This document shows positions 10,324 to 20,940 of a stretch of 64,000 bases of DNA, piece by piece. A program made the position numbers and the translations under genes. The notes beneath the pieces are model-generated. The model was not told where the DNA came from. It was given only the letters and a program-made list of their open reading frames with translations, and searched no databases. The first letter of the stretch is position 1; every line of letters starts with the position of its first letter. The DNA is from Cylindrotheca closterium. Taxonomy: Eukaryota; Bacillariophyta; Bacillariophyceae; Bacillariales; Bacillariaceae. The DNA is taken from NCBI GenBank assembly GCA_933822405.4, contig CAKOGP040001980.1, forward strand, positions 186,001 to 250,000, written 5' to 3'.

Positions 10324-12093
10324 CTATTTTTTCATACTCTGTGCATAGTTGTGAACTTCCCGTTGCATCTTGTCAAGTTCAACCAATGCTTCCCATATTT
10401 CACCAGGAACCTTTGTTTCCGTCTCTTTTGATTCTATTTTCATCAAATAATCTTGAACCGTCCATATCTTTTCTCTCAATAATTTCGACCACATTTCGTG
10501 TTGACGTTCCTTGGGGGAGGTAATACTAGGTGTCTGTCTAGGCTGAGGCTGGGACAGTGGGTCGGTGAAGACTGGTTGTTTGAACGAAGCCGCCGGAGAG
10601 TAAATGTGGTTGGCTTGAGATTGACCGTGAATTTCCTTCGGAGTCTGCTGCTGCTTCCATTCGCTGACAATTTTCTGCCTTAGTGACTCACTCTTTTGTC
10701 CAAGTGTTTGTGCCATGTGAGAAAACAAACGCCCGGCAGAATCAGTTGACTCTTGCGATTGCGTCATGGGCTGAGACTGGAAAGGTTGCGCCATTGGTTG
10801 GGGTGGTGGCACATGAACTGGAGGACCTGTGTGTCGTTGTACTGGAGGCGCAGTGCGCCGTTGTGGAGTTGAAAATGGATCGAGTGTGGGAGCAGGAAAC
10901 TTAGGCATGTCTCGATATGGTTGGTCCATCAGAAGTCGTAGCATATCGGTCAAAGGCGTGATATCAGAAAGCTGGGGGACATTCATCAATAGATCAAGAG
11001 GATTGCTTGAGGGATTTAACAATGCATCTCGTAGCAGCAGAATACGGCTGGCGCATGTGATCTCCAAGACTTTCATTACATTAAACTCAAAGAAAACATC
11101 CCAAAGCCGAAATACATTCTCATACCCGGCCACTTCTCTTGAGAAGAGAAGGCGCAACCACCGAGTACAGTAAATTGGCGGAGGTGGGATGTTTGGATTC
11201 GTTGAGAGGAGTCGAAACAGATCGGGGTCGTTTTGGTGAATCTTGTTCAAAATTGAATTTGACATTCTCTGCAATGATTCCTCGCCTGAAACGTCATACG
11301 CCGTTTGTACCTGTTCTAATGTACGCTCCAGCAAATCAAAACAAACGCTTAGCATCGGATTGAAAAGAGGGTGATCTGGGTACGTCTTTTTTTCAAGTTC
11401 CAGAACAAACAAGATGTACGATGCAACCTCGTGCATCCCCTGTCGGTAGCCTATCTGCGGGTGTTCCCTCGCATATATGTATAGGACCTCTCGCAACCAG
11501 CCCATTCTTGATTCTTGTTTTGGGGTGCGGTTTGGAGCGTTTGGCCCTAGGCCACTTTCTGTTGGGTGAGGCAATCGGTTCAAGTCTTTATCGATGATGT
11601 TTAGTGTTGCCTCATCGACTCCATCGGTTTCACCCTGCACAACTCTTGTCTCGGTTGCTAAGCCTCGGTTTCTTCGAGCCTTCTCTTTTCTATATTTCAA
11701 ATACAATTCAGCCTTTCGAGATTCGTGTGCTTCTTGTTCCATTACCATTGCCGTCAGTGGATCAATTTCTGCGGCACTCTCTTCAGGCTGGCCTTGTTCC
11801 TGCTCGTCGAGTTGTTCTTCCTCAACTTCAATATCCATATATTCGGACACAAACTCTTGGTATCGGTCATTTTGTTTCAAAATTCTCTCTCCATTCGCTT
11901 CGAGAACTGTTTCCAACGACAATGGCACCGGTGTTGGAGATTTCGATGGATCAATCTTGGGAAAGGATGTGAACTCTATGTTTTGAAAGACCAATACAAT
12001 AATCATTTACAAATGGCGTACCAGTGATCCAAGTTGAATCCTCCATCTTATGGATCGAGGAAGCTCGGAGAGTCCTTCCGAAGGGCTTGACAT
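10324..12093 (-). CDS. TBC-domain Rab GTPase-activating protein
   Basis: Two exons: 12093-12022 (24 codons) and 11955-10324; the 66-nt intron is GT-AG and in phase 0. 567 residues. An in-frame TGA just upstream supports the ATG at 12093. The TBC domain spans about residues 15-360: an early basic SIRWRIQLGSL helix, an acidic insert around 55-90, then the catalytic arginine finger in IIDKDLNR (R about 151) and the glutamine finger in IGYRQG (Q about 196), both intact, followed by the helical C-terminal half. The last 200 residues are Pro/Gln-rich and disordered with a short C-terminal helix. Such proteins stimulate GTP hydrolysis by Rab GTPases in membrane traffic. The insert before the arginine finger recalls TBC1D5-type GAPs; the target Rab is unknown. 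Confidence 0.9.
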
Positions 12094-12292
12094 GCTGATA
12101 TCAACACGGGTGCGTCTTCAATGATCATAGCATATAGTCGTTGTTTCCAAATCTATTTTGGCCTTTTTCAGTACTAAAATCCGTAAGTAGTAGTGATAAG
12201 GTGGTGGGCTGTTTTATGAGTCATCCCCTGCACATACAGTAGGATCAGAATTTAGATTTAAATCTCTTACAGAAGACTAGAAAGTTTCTTAG

Positions 12293-15038
12293 CTACCTTT
12301 TACACAGCTCCAAAAGCTTTTGAAACAGATTGTGCGACGTTACATCATCTGGCATTCTGTTCCGAGTTGCAGTCCCTCCATCTCCAGGGAATAGGGTAAA
12401 GACTTCAGGTACAAGTGCAGGTCCCGTTCCAAACTGTAATACAATACAATCTCCATTCGGCAGCTCTATCTCGAGGCTTGGCATTTCAGCGTTGACAAGA
12501 ATGCTACTATCTTTGGCAACAAAGTGCAACCCAGCAACCATCGAATCAATCTCCCCTAGCTGCTTTGAAACAGAGGCAATAGCATCTTGCAACTCAGCTA
12601 GATTGGAAGAATCAAATCTAGTAGGGCCTCCATTTGCTACCACATTCAGCATGTGATGATGCAACTTTGCAGCCACATGATCAGAGGGTATCGATTGTTG
12701 CTTTGTTTCCACCCCTGTAGCTCTTTGAACTGTCAAAGATCCCTCCCTCAGATCAAAGATGACGATACTCTCCGTTCCTGTCACAACGTGTTCAAATGAC
12801 AACTGTAATATTTCTCCGTTGAAATCATCAAAAAGAAAACCCATGACTGCAAGGGTGCCTTGACAACTAATCGCAGCATGAGGTGCCAAACATGCTTCCA
12901 GAGAATTAAGACGTTGCTTCTCTCTGACGACTTGTCTTTCGAGCTCCTCGATTTCCCTGCTACATGATTTTGCACGTGATCGTCGTTTCGCGCGCTTTGT
13001 TGTTTCGGGGCACTGTATGTCTTGCAGATTTTGTACCTTTTCAGACAAAGAAGCCATGTCGTTTAGTGTTGTCTCGAGACCTCGATTCAGTTGCATCACG
13101 AATGCTGTCTCTAGCCTAATCCATTCGTTGTGCACGATTCTATGAGCTTCTTTCTCTGAGTTGCCCTTCCTTTTCGGCATTTTTTCTGCTAGTTCATTTG
13201 CCTTGACGACTAGCGTATCGATAGTGGATACGACATGCTTTTGATTCGGATCAATGGAAAGGAGCATCGATTCAAGCTGGCGCTCGTCTTCAATGGCCAT
13301 ATTTTGCAACAGATCAGCCGAAGTCCACGCTTGGTCCTCAGCAGGATTTCTAAACAAGATTCTTGTAATATCAATGGTTTCATTTCGTTCAGCTTCTTTT
13401 TCGAGTTCTGTGTTGTCGCTACTGGAACCAAGGTCCATCATTGTTGGGAGTGGGCTGTGAGAAGCGGCTTGCTTACCAGACCCTGGAGAATCAACATCCA
13501 GGGCCCCGCCGACTGAATGAATCGTCTCGAGCCCTAGACTAGATGGCGGTGGTGTTGTGTCTGCATGATTAGATTGTGTATCTTGCGACAAAGCTCTTTG
13601 CGTAGGTGTGATATCCATCGAGGAGCTGCTGCTGTCGGTTTTTGGTCCAACCGAATCGTTTTCTTCGATAGTTTCTTTGGATTGAGGAGGGATTGGTTTC
13701 TTGCCACTAGCCGACGAGGAAGCCAGCGTTTCATCATTTTCATGATACACATCATCCTCCGATGCAACTTTCGGAGACGTCATGCTCAAGGATGCAAGAG
13801 TCGCTGAAACTTCCGCAGAAGGCGATGGAGTAATTACTTCATCGAGATCTGGTCGCATGTCGTCGCCGTTGGTTTTAATGGGTGTAGGTTTGAATAGGGA
13901 ACTAGTTCGTCGATTCTTTTGATTTCTCCTCGATCTCGGTCTCGGTTCATCAAAATCGTCTTCCCATTCTGCCAATAGTGCCGAGTTCTTTTTCGTTTCT
14001 TGCGTCATTTCTTCTTCCACAGGAGTGTCTTCTTTTGGTCCCATTGGGTATCGAGCTATTGCGACATCCAGGGGCAAAACAGACAAGCATCGGGATGGTT
14101 CATCTATTTCATATTCCACAGCTTGTGGAAATCCAAACTGCACATTCTTTTTCGTTCCGTTGCGTCTGGGTTGCTTCTGAGGAAAAGCAGGTGGAGTTTT
14201 GAATTTCGCTGTGGGAGTTGAAGACGATTCAATTGCGCGAGAAAGGCTGTCAAGGAGAGTTAGTATCGAAGTGAAACAAAAAAGGTTAGGAAATTACCAG
14301 CAAGAGTTGCATCGACGAATGCAAAGGTTCGTACCATCCTTTTGCGGGGGCGACTCGTTTCGCGGACCAGCTTTGGCCAGGGCTGACTGCCGTTGCATTG
14401 TCTTTGCCGTAGCACCACTCCCAGTATTGTTTCGTTGTATCGACATTCGGACTGTTGTTGGACAACAAAAGTTCGAAATCTTCATCTTCCGTGTCTGTCG
14501 ACGCCTGTGGGGAATTGTCACCCCACAAATTAACACCACCACCATTTTTGTTGACTCGTGGTGATGGCCGCCGCCGTTTTGAGTGTTCTCGTCGGACAGC
14601 GTTGCCAACGCGTTTGGAAGAAACTACCACTGATCTGGGTCTCGCTTCGGGAGGAGTAATGGTGCCATCATCACTTCCATCCGATGATGTATCAGTCGAC
14701 AAAGGACTCTTGAAACTCTCCGTATTGGCGTCCGACTGAGACAAAGAAGGATGCGGCGACAAGGGTACACTATTACAAGCTTTGTCGGACAACACCCTTT
14801 TCTGGTATAGCTCAGGGTTGTTGTGTTGCAACTTGGTCTCTGCTGGCGGTTTCAGATCAACGAATTTGCTTGCTGGTCTTGTATTGCTGCTGTTTTCTCG
14901 TAGAGGTGATATGTCCTCCAAATCAACGCTTAGAAACATAGGGTACGTGTCTTTGTCAGGCTGACGAGGTAACAGTTGGGGTATGGTTGGATGCTTTGAA
15001 TCATCGTCTATCATTGCATATTGTGATCCTTCAATCAT
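12293..15038 (-). CDS. Disordered/coiled-coil protein, possible KNL1/Spc7-like kinetochore scaffold
   Basis: Two exons, 15038-14335 and 14246-12293 (88-nt intron with an ACTAAC branch-like site); donor and acceptor chosen because only this pair keeps frame. 885 residues. Residues 1-520 are mostly disordered, Ser/Pro/Asp-rich. A KNVQF motif near 265 fits the PP1-docking RVxF consensus. MDIT (about 445) and IDIT (about 526) fit the MELT consensus. A coiled coil lies around 570-700 (basic block, then REIEELERQV). The last 170 residues are globular (FDLREGSLTV and similar). PP1 site, MELT motifs, coiled coil and C-terminal globular domain are the layout of KNL1/Spc7/Spc105, which recruits Bub proteins to kinetochores. 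This is inference from short motifs; it could be an unrelated scaffold. Confidence 0.55.
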
Positions 15039-15399
15039 TCTGACTACTGTAGGTGTTAGCGTTTTCCAGTTTCTGGAGCTTGATACGAATTGCCTGACTG
15101 CGACAGCTAGAGAGCAAGGATCAATCCACTTTCACTGTTGGTACCAGGTACGGTCGGAAGACTTGGCTTCTGGTTGCATCGATGGTCACATCAAACCGAT
15201 CCAGCCTGCATCTCCTCTACCTACAGTACTGGTTTTCCCGTATGTGCAAAATTTAAATCTGAGTCGACTCGGTGGACTTCACGCTTTTTAACCGTTCTAG
15301 ATTTTCATCGTCACAACTTACAGTACTGTACTGTACCTGGTACCGGTAGGACAACATCACTCCAGTTTTGTCTACTTTCATAACCAGGAGTTGGGAACA
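15039..15399. promoter_or_regulatory. Divergent promoter region with GTAC-rich elements
   Basis: 361 bp between the start of the KNL1-like gene and the PDZ gene. It carries a GGTACCAGGTAC-type element at about 15140-15152 and a second cluster at 15321-15348 (ACAGTACTGTACTGTACC followed by TGGTACCGGTA), the same motif family found at other intergenic sites in this window. Confidence 0.45.
15321..15348. repeat. GTAC-rich palindromic cluster
   Basis: Contains CAGTACTG followed by TGTACCTGGTACCGGTA, with overlapping GTAC, GGTACC and ACCGGT palindromes. It lies about 50 bp upstream of the PDZ gene ATG. Confidence 0.6.
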
Positions 15400-16104
15400 A
15401 TGCAACAAAGAAGTTCAATATCTACATTTCTTCTGGCATGGTTGCCGCTCGGGTGTTCTTTGCTGAATGCGGCACCGATAACTCGTCAAAGCATTTCACT
15501 TTTCGTGGCTTTGGGCGATTACTCGGTCAATTTGGAAAAGCCATTGGGAATCATTCTGGAAGAAAGAGGCACAGAGAATAGCGGTGTACAGGTAAAAGAG
15601 ATAGTGAAGGGTGGAGCGGCCGAATCGACCAGAATGGTCCCAGGAGATGTGCTTCTTCAAGTCAATGAGATCGATGTGACAACCTATGATTTCGACAGTG
15701 TCATGGATTTACTGATATCTACGGATGGATCCATAGATCTGACATTGGGAGATGGATTAGGGCAAATGGATATGCCCAAAAATGTCCTCAACTTTTTAAC
15801 GTCCACAGAAGATGCCTTTTTCGTGGACGCAGTGGTACGAGAAGCGGTACGAGAATGTCGTCAACGAAGCCGCAAGCTTGGCGATCTACTGCAAGTCGAG
15901 GTTATTATTGGGGCTGGGGTCAGAGACTCGCGAGGACAAGTGCGTTTCTTTGCCATTTTCTCCACGGATGGTGTGTCGACGTATAGCTGTAACATGTCGG
16001 CTACGGGTGTGCGACAAAACGATGAGAGCATACGGATTGTCGCGTTGTCATGTGCCAAAGATGAAGGTCTTGGACAAACGTTGGAGCTGATTAGAGAGGA
16101 TTAG
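15400..16104 (+). CDS. PDZ-domain protein with signal peptide, probably plastid
   Basis: Single exon, 234 residues from the ATG at 15400. Residues about 8-28 are a signal peptide (FLLAWLPLGCSLLNAA); no phenylalanine follows the predicted site, so plastid import is less certain than for its neighbours. A PDZ domain covers about 38-120: the carboxylate-binding loop KPLGIILEE, the segment VKEIVKGGAAEST and the GDVLLQVNEIDV strand are clear. The C-terminal 110 residues (FLTSTEDAFFVDAVVREAV and on) form a mixed alpha/beta region that I do not recognise. No protease triad is visible, so it looks like an adaptor rather than a Deg/HtrA protease. Function unknown. Confidence 0.8.
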   Translation: MQQRSSISTFLLAWLPLGCSLLNAAPITRQSISLFVALGDYSVNLEKPLGIILEERGTENSGVQVKEIVKGGAAESTRMVPGDVLLQVNEIDVTTYDFDSVMDLLISTDGSIDLTLGDGLGQMDMPKNVLNFLTSTEDAFFVDAVVREAVRECRQRSRKLGDLLQVEVIIGAGVRDSRGQVRFFAIFSTDGVSTYSCNMSATGVRQNDESIRIVALSCAKDEGLGQTLELIRED

Positions 16105-16417
16105 ATAGAAAGTAGATTGGCTGCGTTCTTCTTAGAGCTTTTCTCGCGGTCTTCGTCCAAGACGTATTGTTTCCTCATCCCGATATAGGTACACGTGTAC
16201 TGGTACCGGTAACCTGAAACCATCATTTTGTTCGACTTTTTTGAAAATATGGCGCGCTTTGCTTTAGCGCCGTAGAAGTCTACGTAAGCAACTTTTCACG
16301 CAAAGAACATCATCCATGCGCATTTTTGTTTGACTTTGGTTGTGGAGATCATTTATTGCCCAGCTGATAGTCTACAGAAAGTAACCTCGTCATTCCGTGT
16401 CGCCCAAGATAGAAGTA
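16105..16417. promoter_or_regulatory. Intergenic region with GTAC palindromes
   Basis: 313 bp between PDZ and carrier genes on the same strand. It holds a perfect 12-bp palindrome GTACACGTGTAC at 16189-16200 (with a central CACGTG E-box) directly followed by TGGTACCGGTAACC. No ORF recognised. Confidence 0.5.
16189..16214. repeat. GTACACGTGTAC palindrome plus GGTACC/ACCGGT
   Basis: A 12-bp perfect palindrome with a G-box/E-box core, abutting GGTACC and ACCGGT. It resembles the other GTAC clusters listed in this window. Confidence 0.6.
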
Positions 16418-17374
16418 ATGAGCGCAATGTCGTTGGCGCCTTCCAAGATGCAGATGAAGAAAGATGCCTCCGTGCAAAATAGCGGCGGTGCGGCTGCCGA
16501 CATGACACGACGAATGATCTGTGGTGGCCTGGCTGGAATGATTGCTAAAACGGCAACGAATCCATTGGAGCGAATTAAAATGTTAAGTCAGACAGGAGAA
16601 CATGGACTACAGTCATCTGGGGTTCTGAGTCTCTATCGTTCCATCATCCAGAATGAGGGTATTATGGGTCTTTGGGCTGGGAATGGTGCGAATCTTTTGC
16701 GTGTTTTCCCAGCCAAGGCTGTGGTATTCAGTTCCAACGATATGTATCAAGGGCTTTTCCGAAAGCTGACAAAGACACCTGAGGGCCAAAATCTTGCTCC
16801 ATTCTATGCTTTCTTTGCCGGTGGCTTTGCAGGAATGAGCGCGACCGCTTGCACGTACCCTTTGGACTTTGCCCGAGGTCGGATATCTGGAAAATTGGCG
16901 CAGCAAGGAATGAACAAAGAATACAATGGCATTATCAGAACAGTTGTTGTTAGTGTTAGAGATGAAGGCTTCTTGGCTTTGTACAAGGGTGTCACCCCTA
17001 CGTTAATTGGGGCCCTGCCATATGAAGGCATCAAATTTGGAACCGTCGCATTTTTGGAACGGTCATTCCCAACCGAGGAAAAGACGTCGCCAGTGCGCAA
17101 GATGGTCTTCGGTGGCCTCGGAGGGGTTATGGCAGGACTGATTACATATCCTAATGACACAATTCGACGACTCTTACAGCTGCAAGGAAGTCGTGGAACC
17201 AATGCTGAATATGCAGGATACTTTGATTGCGTCCGAAAGACATACCAAGCCGAGGGCATTGCTCGGTTTTACCGTGGAATGACGATCAATATCATTCGAA
17301 TGGCACCCAATGCAGCAGTGCAATTTGGATCCTACGAGTTGCTGAAGCAGCTTACGGCGAAATATTTCGGTTAA
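16418..17374 (+). CDS. Mitochondrial carrier family (SLC25) transporter
   Basis: Single exon, 318 residues from the first ATG at 16418. Three tandem carrier repeats of about 100 residues are visible, each with the signature P-x-[DE]-x-x-[KR]: TNPLERIK (first), TYPLDFARGR (second) and TYPNDTIRRLLQLQG (third). Each is followed by an aromatic/basic GxxxxYKG-type segment, for example GFLALYKGVTP and GIARFYRGM. Six membrane helices are expected. The third-repeat RRLLQ sequence and the Gly-rich openings resemble the CoA / adenine-nucleotide branch (SLC25A16/A42-like), so a nucleotide or CoA substrate is a reasonable guess but not proven. Location: mitochondrial inner membrane, although related carriers occur in other organelles. 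Confidence 0.9.
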   Translation: MSAMSLAPSKMQMKKDASVQNSGGAAADMTRRMICGGLAGMIAKTATNPLERIKMLSQTGEHGLQSSGVLSLYRSIIQNEGIMGLWAGNGANLLRVFPAKAVVFSSNDMYQGLFRKLTKTPEGQNLAPFYAFFAGGFAGMSATACTYPLDFARGRISGKLAQQGMNKEYNGIIRTVVVSVRDEGFLALYKGVTPTLIGALPYEGIKFGTVAFLERSFPTEEKTSPVRKMVFGGLGGVMAGLITYPNDTIRRLLQLQGSRGTNAEYAGYFDCVRKTYQAEGIARFYRGMTINIIRMAPNAAVQFGSYELLKQLTAKYFG

Positions 17375-17469
17375 CCACTCTCTTCTGTGATTTCCTGAAA
17401 GTTTGGATCTTTCATAGTTTTATTTGCACTAAATGAAAACACAAAATCCACAAACTTGTGGCATCAACC

Positions 17470-18632
17470 ATGGCAACTAGATCAATTCTTCTATTTCTAT
17501 TATTGAGTCTCCCGGTCTCACTATCGTTCGTTACTAGTCGCACGCGCGGAATTTCCTCTTCAAGCCAGCGGACGACAATTCTTCCTGGTACGGCCGCGAG
17601 CAACTTGGACGATGCGGTGTTAGACTCAATATTAGAAACAGCAGTCGATGCTTCCAAGGCTGCTGCATCAATCATCCGAGAGAATGCGGATGGTTCTGCT
17701 GTCGTTGAAAAGAAGTCTACAACTCGGGATCTTTTGAGTAAGTCAAAGTAGTTGAGTTCATATCTCGAAACATTCTCATCGTTTCTGACATACTCTCTGT
17801 TTTTGGGTTGTAACGTAGCGCTCATTGATCCTTTGTGTGAAAAGGCAATTCGAGAGAAAGTTGTAGAAAACTTTCCAGATCATGGTATTTTGGGTGAAGA
17901 GGAAGTCAAGCCTGGTATTCAAGCTTCTATTGATGCGCTAGAAGCGAAACTATTGGATTCTGATTGGCTTTGGATTATCGACCCGGTACGTACGCATCAT
18001 GTGGAAACAGGAGATATTGTACCTTGGGGATATCTATGATGAATTCTCGTAATGATTGACCTCTCAACTAATCAATCGACTAATAGATTGACGGGACAAC
18101 CAATTTTGCATCTGGGATCCCCATCAACATGCCAAGCATCGCTGTCGCATATAAAGGAGAAGTGATGGTTGCGGTTCTCAATGACCCTCATCGAGACGAA
18201 CTTTTCACTGCCGTCCGGGGTAGAGGGGCTCGTCTGAATGGAGATCGAATTCATGTGGGACTACAGGAAACCCTGGGCGAAGCTGTTGTTGGCATGGAAT
18301 CCCCAGCTGGTGAAGGAAGTTTGCAACAGTGCTTACAGGGCATTGAGCCATTGATGAAAAGTGTCAGAACTGTCCGAATGCTTGGCAGCTCTGCTGTTTT
18401 CCTGCCGTGGGTTGCAAATGGTCGGCTGACGGCTTATTGGACACCAGACGAATGTGCTTGGGATATCGCTGCAGGGTCTCTGATGGTTCAAGAAGCAGGT
18501 GGAAAGTGTACGGACATTCTTGGGAATGAGTACAATCTAAGAACACGAAATCTGATAGCGAGTAACGGAAAAATACATGACAGTCTACTGACGGTACTTC
18601 GAGAAGATGCTTCTTTAAGTCCACTTGTATAA
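17470..18632 (+). CDS. Inositol-monophosphatase family phosphatase, plastid-type presequence
   Basis: Three exons, 17470-17737, 17819-17985 and 18087-18632, joined by 81- and 101-nt GT-AG introns with matching phases, give 326 residues. The first 20 residues are a signal peptide (SILLFLLLSLPVSLS) followed by FVTSRTR, a plastid cleavage motif. The IMPase fold follows: an ILGEEE loop (metal ligand Glu), WIIDPIDGTTNFASG (the family signature with the Asp-Gly-Thr phosphate site, read across the second intron) and WDIAAGSLMVQEAGG (second signature, Asp ligand). All metal-binding residues appear present. The family hydrolyses inositol phosphates, PAP, histidinol phosphate or galactose phosphate using Mg2+ and is lithium sensitive; the substrate here is undetermined. 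In plants the plastid members are IMPL enzymes. Confidence 0.92.
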
Positions 18633-20940
18633 CAAACTGCTCAATCATCCAAATGGTGTGGACGAATAATCGCAATAGATACACGTCCTTTAGATTGTTT
18701 CAGATCTGTTGTATACATAAAAACTTTGTCATGAACGAAAGTGTCTAATTCTTGCTATCATCGACTAATGGCAGCAGGAATCGAACAAAGGACAGCATCT
18801 GATCAGCCTTGGCCTGTCAAAGGTCTTCCATTGTAGCAATACTTCGTCTTTCAGCAAAAGGTGTGTGCAACACTGTATAAGAATGCGCTGGACATCTATG
18901 AGATGCCCGCTTTTCATGGAAATTGTGCGATGTTTGAACGTACGTTTGACCGTGATGACTACATTGCACACAGTCCAGGTGCCCTCGATTGATTCTGTAC
19001 CGACATGTATGTTTGAATCCATGTCCGAGTCAAAGTACGACCGACAGGTGCTTTTCTGTCACTGCTGCCGAGCGCTGCTTTTCTGTCAATACAGAGATGC
19101 ATATCGTCATGGCACCGCGTGTTCCCTCGAATAATGTATGCATTGGACACTTGCATCGTGGTGCAACGAATTGCTTTTGATGCATCCACTTGTGCATTAT
19201 GCCGGTCAATATGAGCATGGCCTGAATTTCTCCTTTTTGAAAATAAAAAATGGAATTTGATGCAAATGACAAGACCAACGTAGATGGCACTGTCGTTCAG
19301 GCTCTCCAGGGAGTGTCTCATCATGGACCTACAAAAGCAATCATAGGTAATATTCAGTAAAATTAGCAAAGCAGGAGGAAGCTAGATTTACCTACACCCT
19401 TTCGAAAAAATGATAATGACGACGACGACGACGACCATGTCAGAATAGCATTTGAATTTGTCGTAGCCAAATGGTCTATTCTGACTAATCTGTCATTATA
19501 ATGTCATTCTTCAAGAACCGCTTGGAAGCAGATGGTTGAAAGTCTTGAGGGCAATTATTTACTGCGGGCCGTTGCCATAGTATGACCATAGTATCGTCTG
19601 ATAGGTCGTAAGGGGCGTAGCATTGAGGTCGATCAACATATATTTGTCATTTTGCCAAATATGTAGACTGCAATGGACACATTTTTGTCGTGGTTGCAGT
19701 GCCAATGACGGCGCCTCATGAACACTGCACCGACAAATGCATTCCAGGGTCTCTTATTGGTTTGTCTTTTTGCTTTCGACAAGAAGAAAAACGAATCGAG
19801 CTTTTTCGTCAGAGGACGTGTAGCTTGGCTACTTCGATTAATTCTAAGCATGACCCAGACGTCGTTGTCACGCTTCAGGAGACAGCCAGATGAGGTCTCG
19901 ACACAATCATGTGCTTTGAATACTCAGTTATCGAAGGTGACGAATCAAGGATTGCAATATTTGTCGCTATGCAACATGGAGATTTCGAATTTGACAATCG
20001 CAATTTGATCCTTCCAGCCCATTTACCAAAAGAGAACCTAGTACCTGGTACAACCCCTCGTCGACGACGAACGCTTTTGGAACCACCAAGCCTTGGGTTG
20101 GGTAATCACATGTTGGATCGCCACAACACTTTGATACATGATTTATGTTCAGCTTCGGATCCATCGTAAACCAAGAGGAACTTTCTCAATACTCAAGCGA
20201 ATGCAAGTCTGTCACACTTGACAAGCCCAAATCTTGGAAGCAATCCCCATTCTGCTAGTTCACGTTGTCAACAGAATTGATACGTCACTGTTGAAACGAC
20301 ACACTTGTATTATATGATACTAGGCTTTCTCATGCCTGGAATCGTGTTGAATTTAAGATCGCTTACACCTCTTGATTGCATACGTCTCGTTCTTCTTGAA
20401 GTTCTCCGATCTGGTACGTACCTAGTTGATGTCATTCATGTTGTTCTCGATATTCTCACAAAAACGAGAAGCTGTCGACGCGCGCTGTCAATGACGTCAC
20501 ATGTCGAGAAATCCAAGATTTCCAAACTTTGCATCGTTGGCCCGTCCCTTTAAATAGAAACGTCGTTGGCCTCCCAATCATAACAAAAAACTTCGAATTG
20601 ACCGGTAAGTGTCGGTTAAAAGAGATGTACAACTGAATTTGAGGCGATCCGGACGGCCGATGGATGGCTGACGGGTGGAGATCCTGACCTAATGAGTTCC
20701 ACAACTGACGAACGGACGCTCTGGTACGTATTTTACGTACCAGAACCTCGTACCCGGCATGGCCAGAAGATTTCCGCCAATCGGGCGGAAGTTCCAAACG
20801 AAAGTACTGACGTTTCAAGCCTCGGAAGTAAATTATGCGAACTACGTCACGTCAGTACCTGAATTCATACGCCGTCGTAGCAAAACTTCTCGACGATCAT
20901 CTGAAAAATTTCCGCAGCCGTATCCTCTCATAATTTGCTC
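18633..20940. other. Long gene-poor stretch
   Basis: 2.3 kb between the IMPase and the P-type ATPase, the longest stretch without a recognised gene. It has many short ORFs on both strands; none resembles a known family and none shows clear splice-linked coding continuity. Visible structure: a 12-bp direct repeat GCTTTTCTGTCA at 19050 and 19077, CCATAGTAT repeated near 19575, six GAC triplets at about 19418-19435, and a 10-bp-arm inverted repeat at 20721-20743. It could hold the ATPase promoter, non-coding RNA or relic sequence. Confidence 0.4.
20721..20743. repeat. Perfect inverted repeat (hairpin), arms CTGGTACGTA / TACGTACCAG
   Basis: Ten-base arms separated by three T. It lies about 200 bp upstream of the P-type ATPase start and belongs to the GTAC-rich element group. 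It could be a dimeric protein site or an RNA hairpin in the 5' UTR. Confidence 0.65.

Noticed and set aside
14286..14334. Later splice donor (after a LLL stretch) in the KNL1-like gene
   Set aside because: It gives phase 0, while the acceptor and downstream frame need phase 2; the donor at 14334 keeps the frame.
16397..16417. Seven extra N-terminal codons on the mitochondrial carrier
   Set aside because: They depend on a GTG start; the first ATG is at 16418. The same reasoning moved the starts of the PDZ, IMPase, ATPase and MFS genes to their first ATG.
18765..18800. tRNA-like B-box (minus strand GTTCGATTCC)
   Set aside because: The flanking T-stem does not pair and no acceptor or anticodon arm could be drawn.
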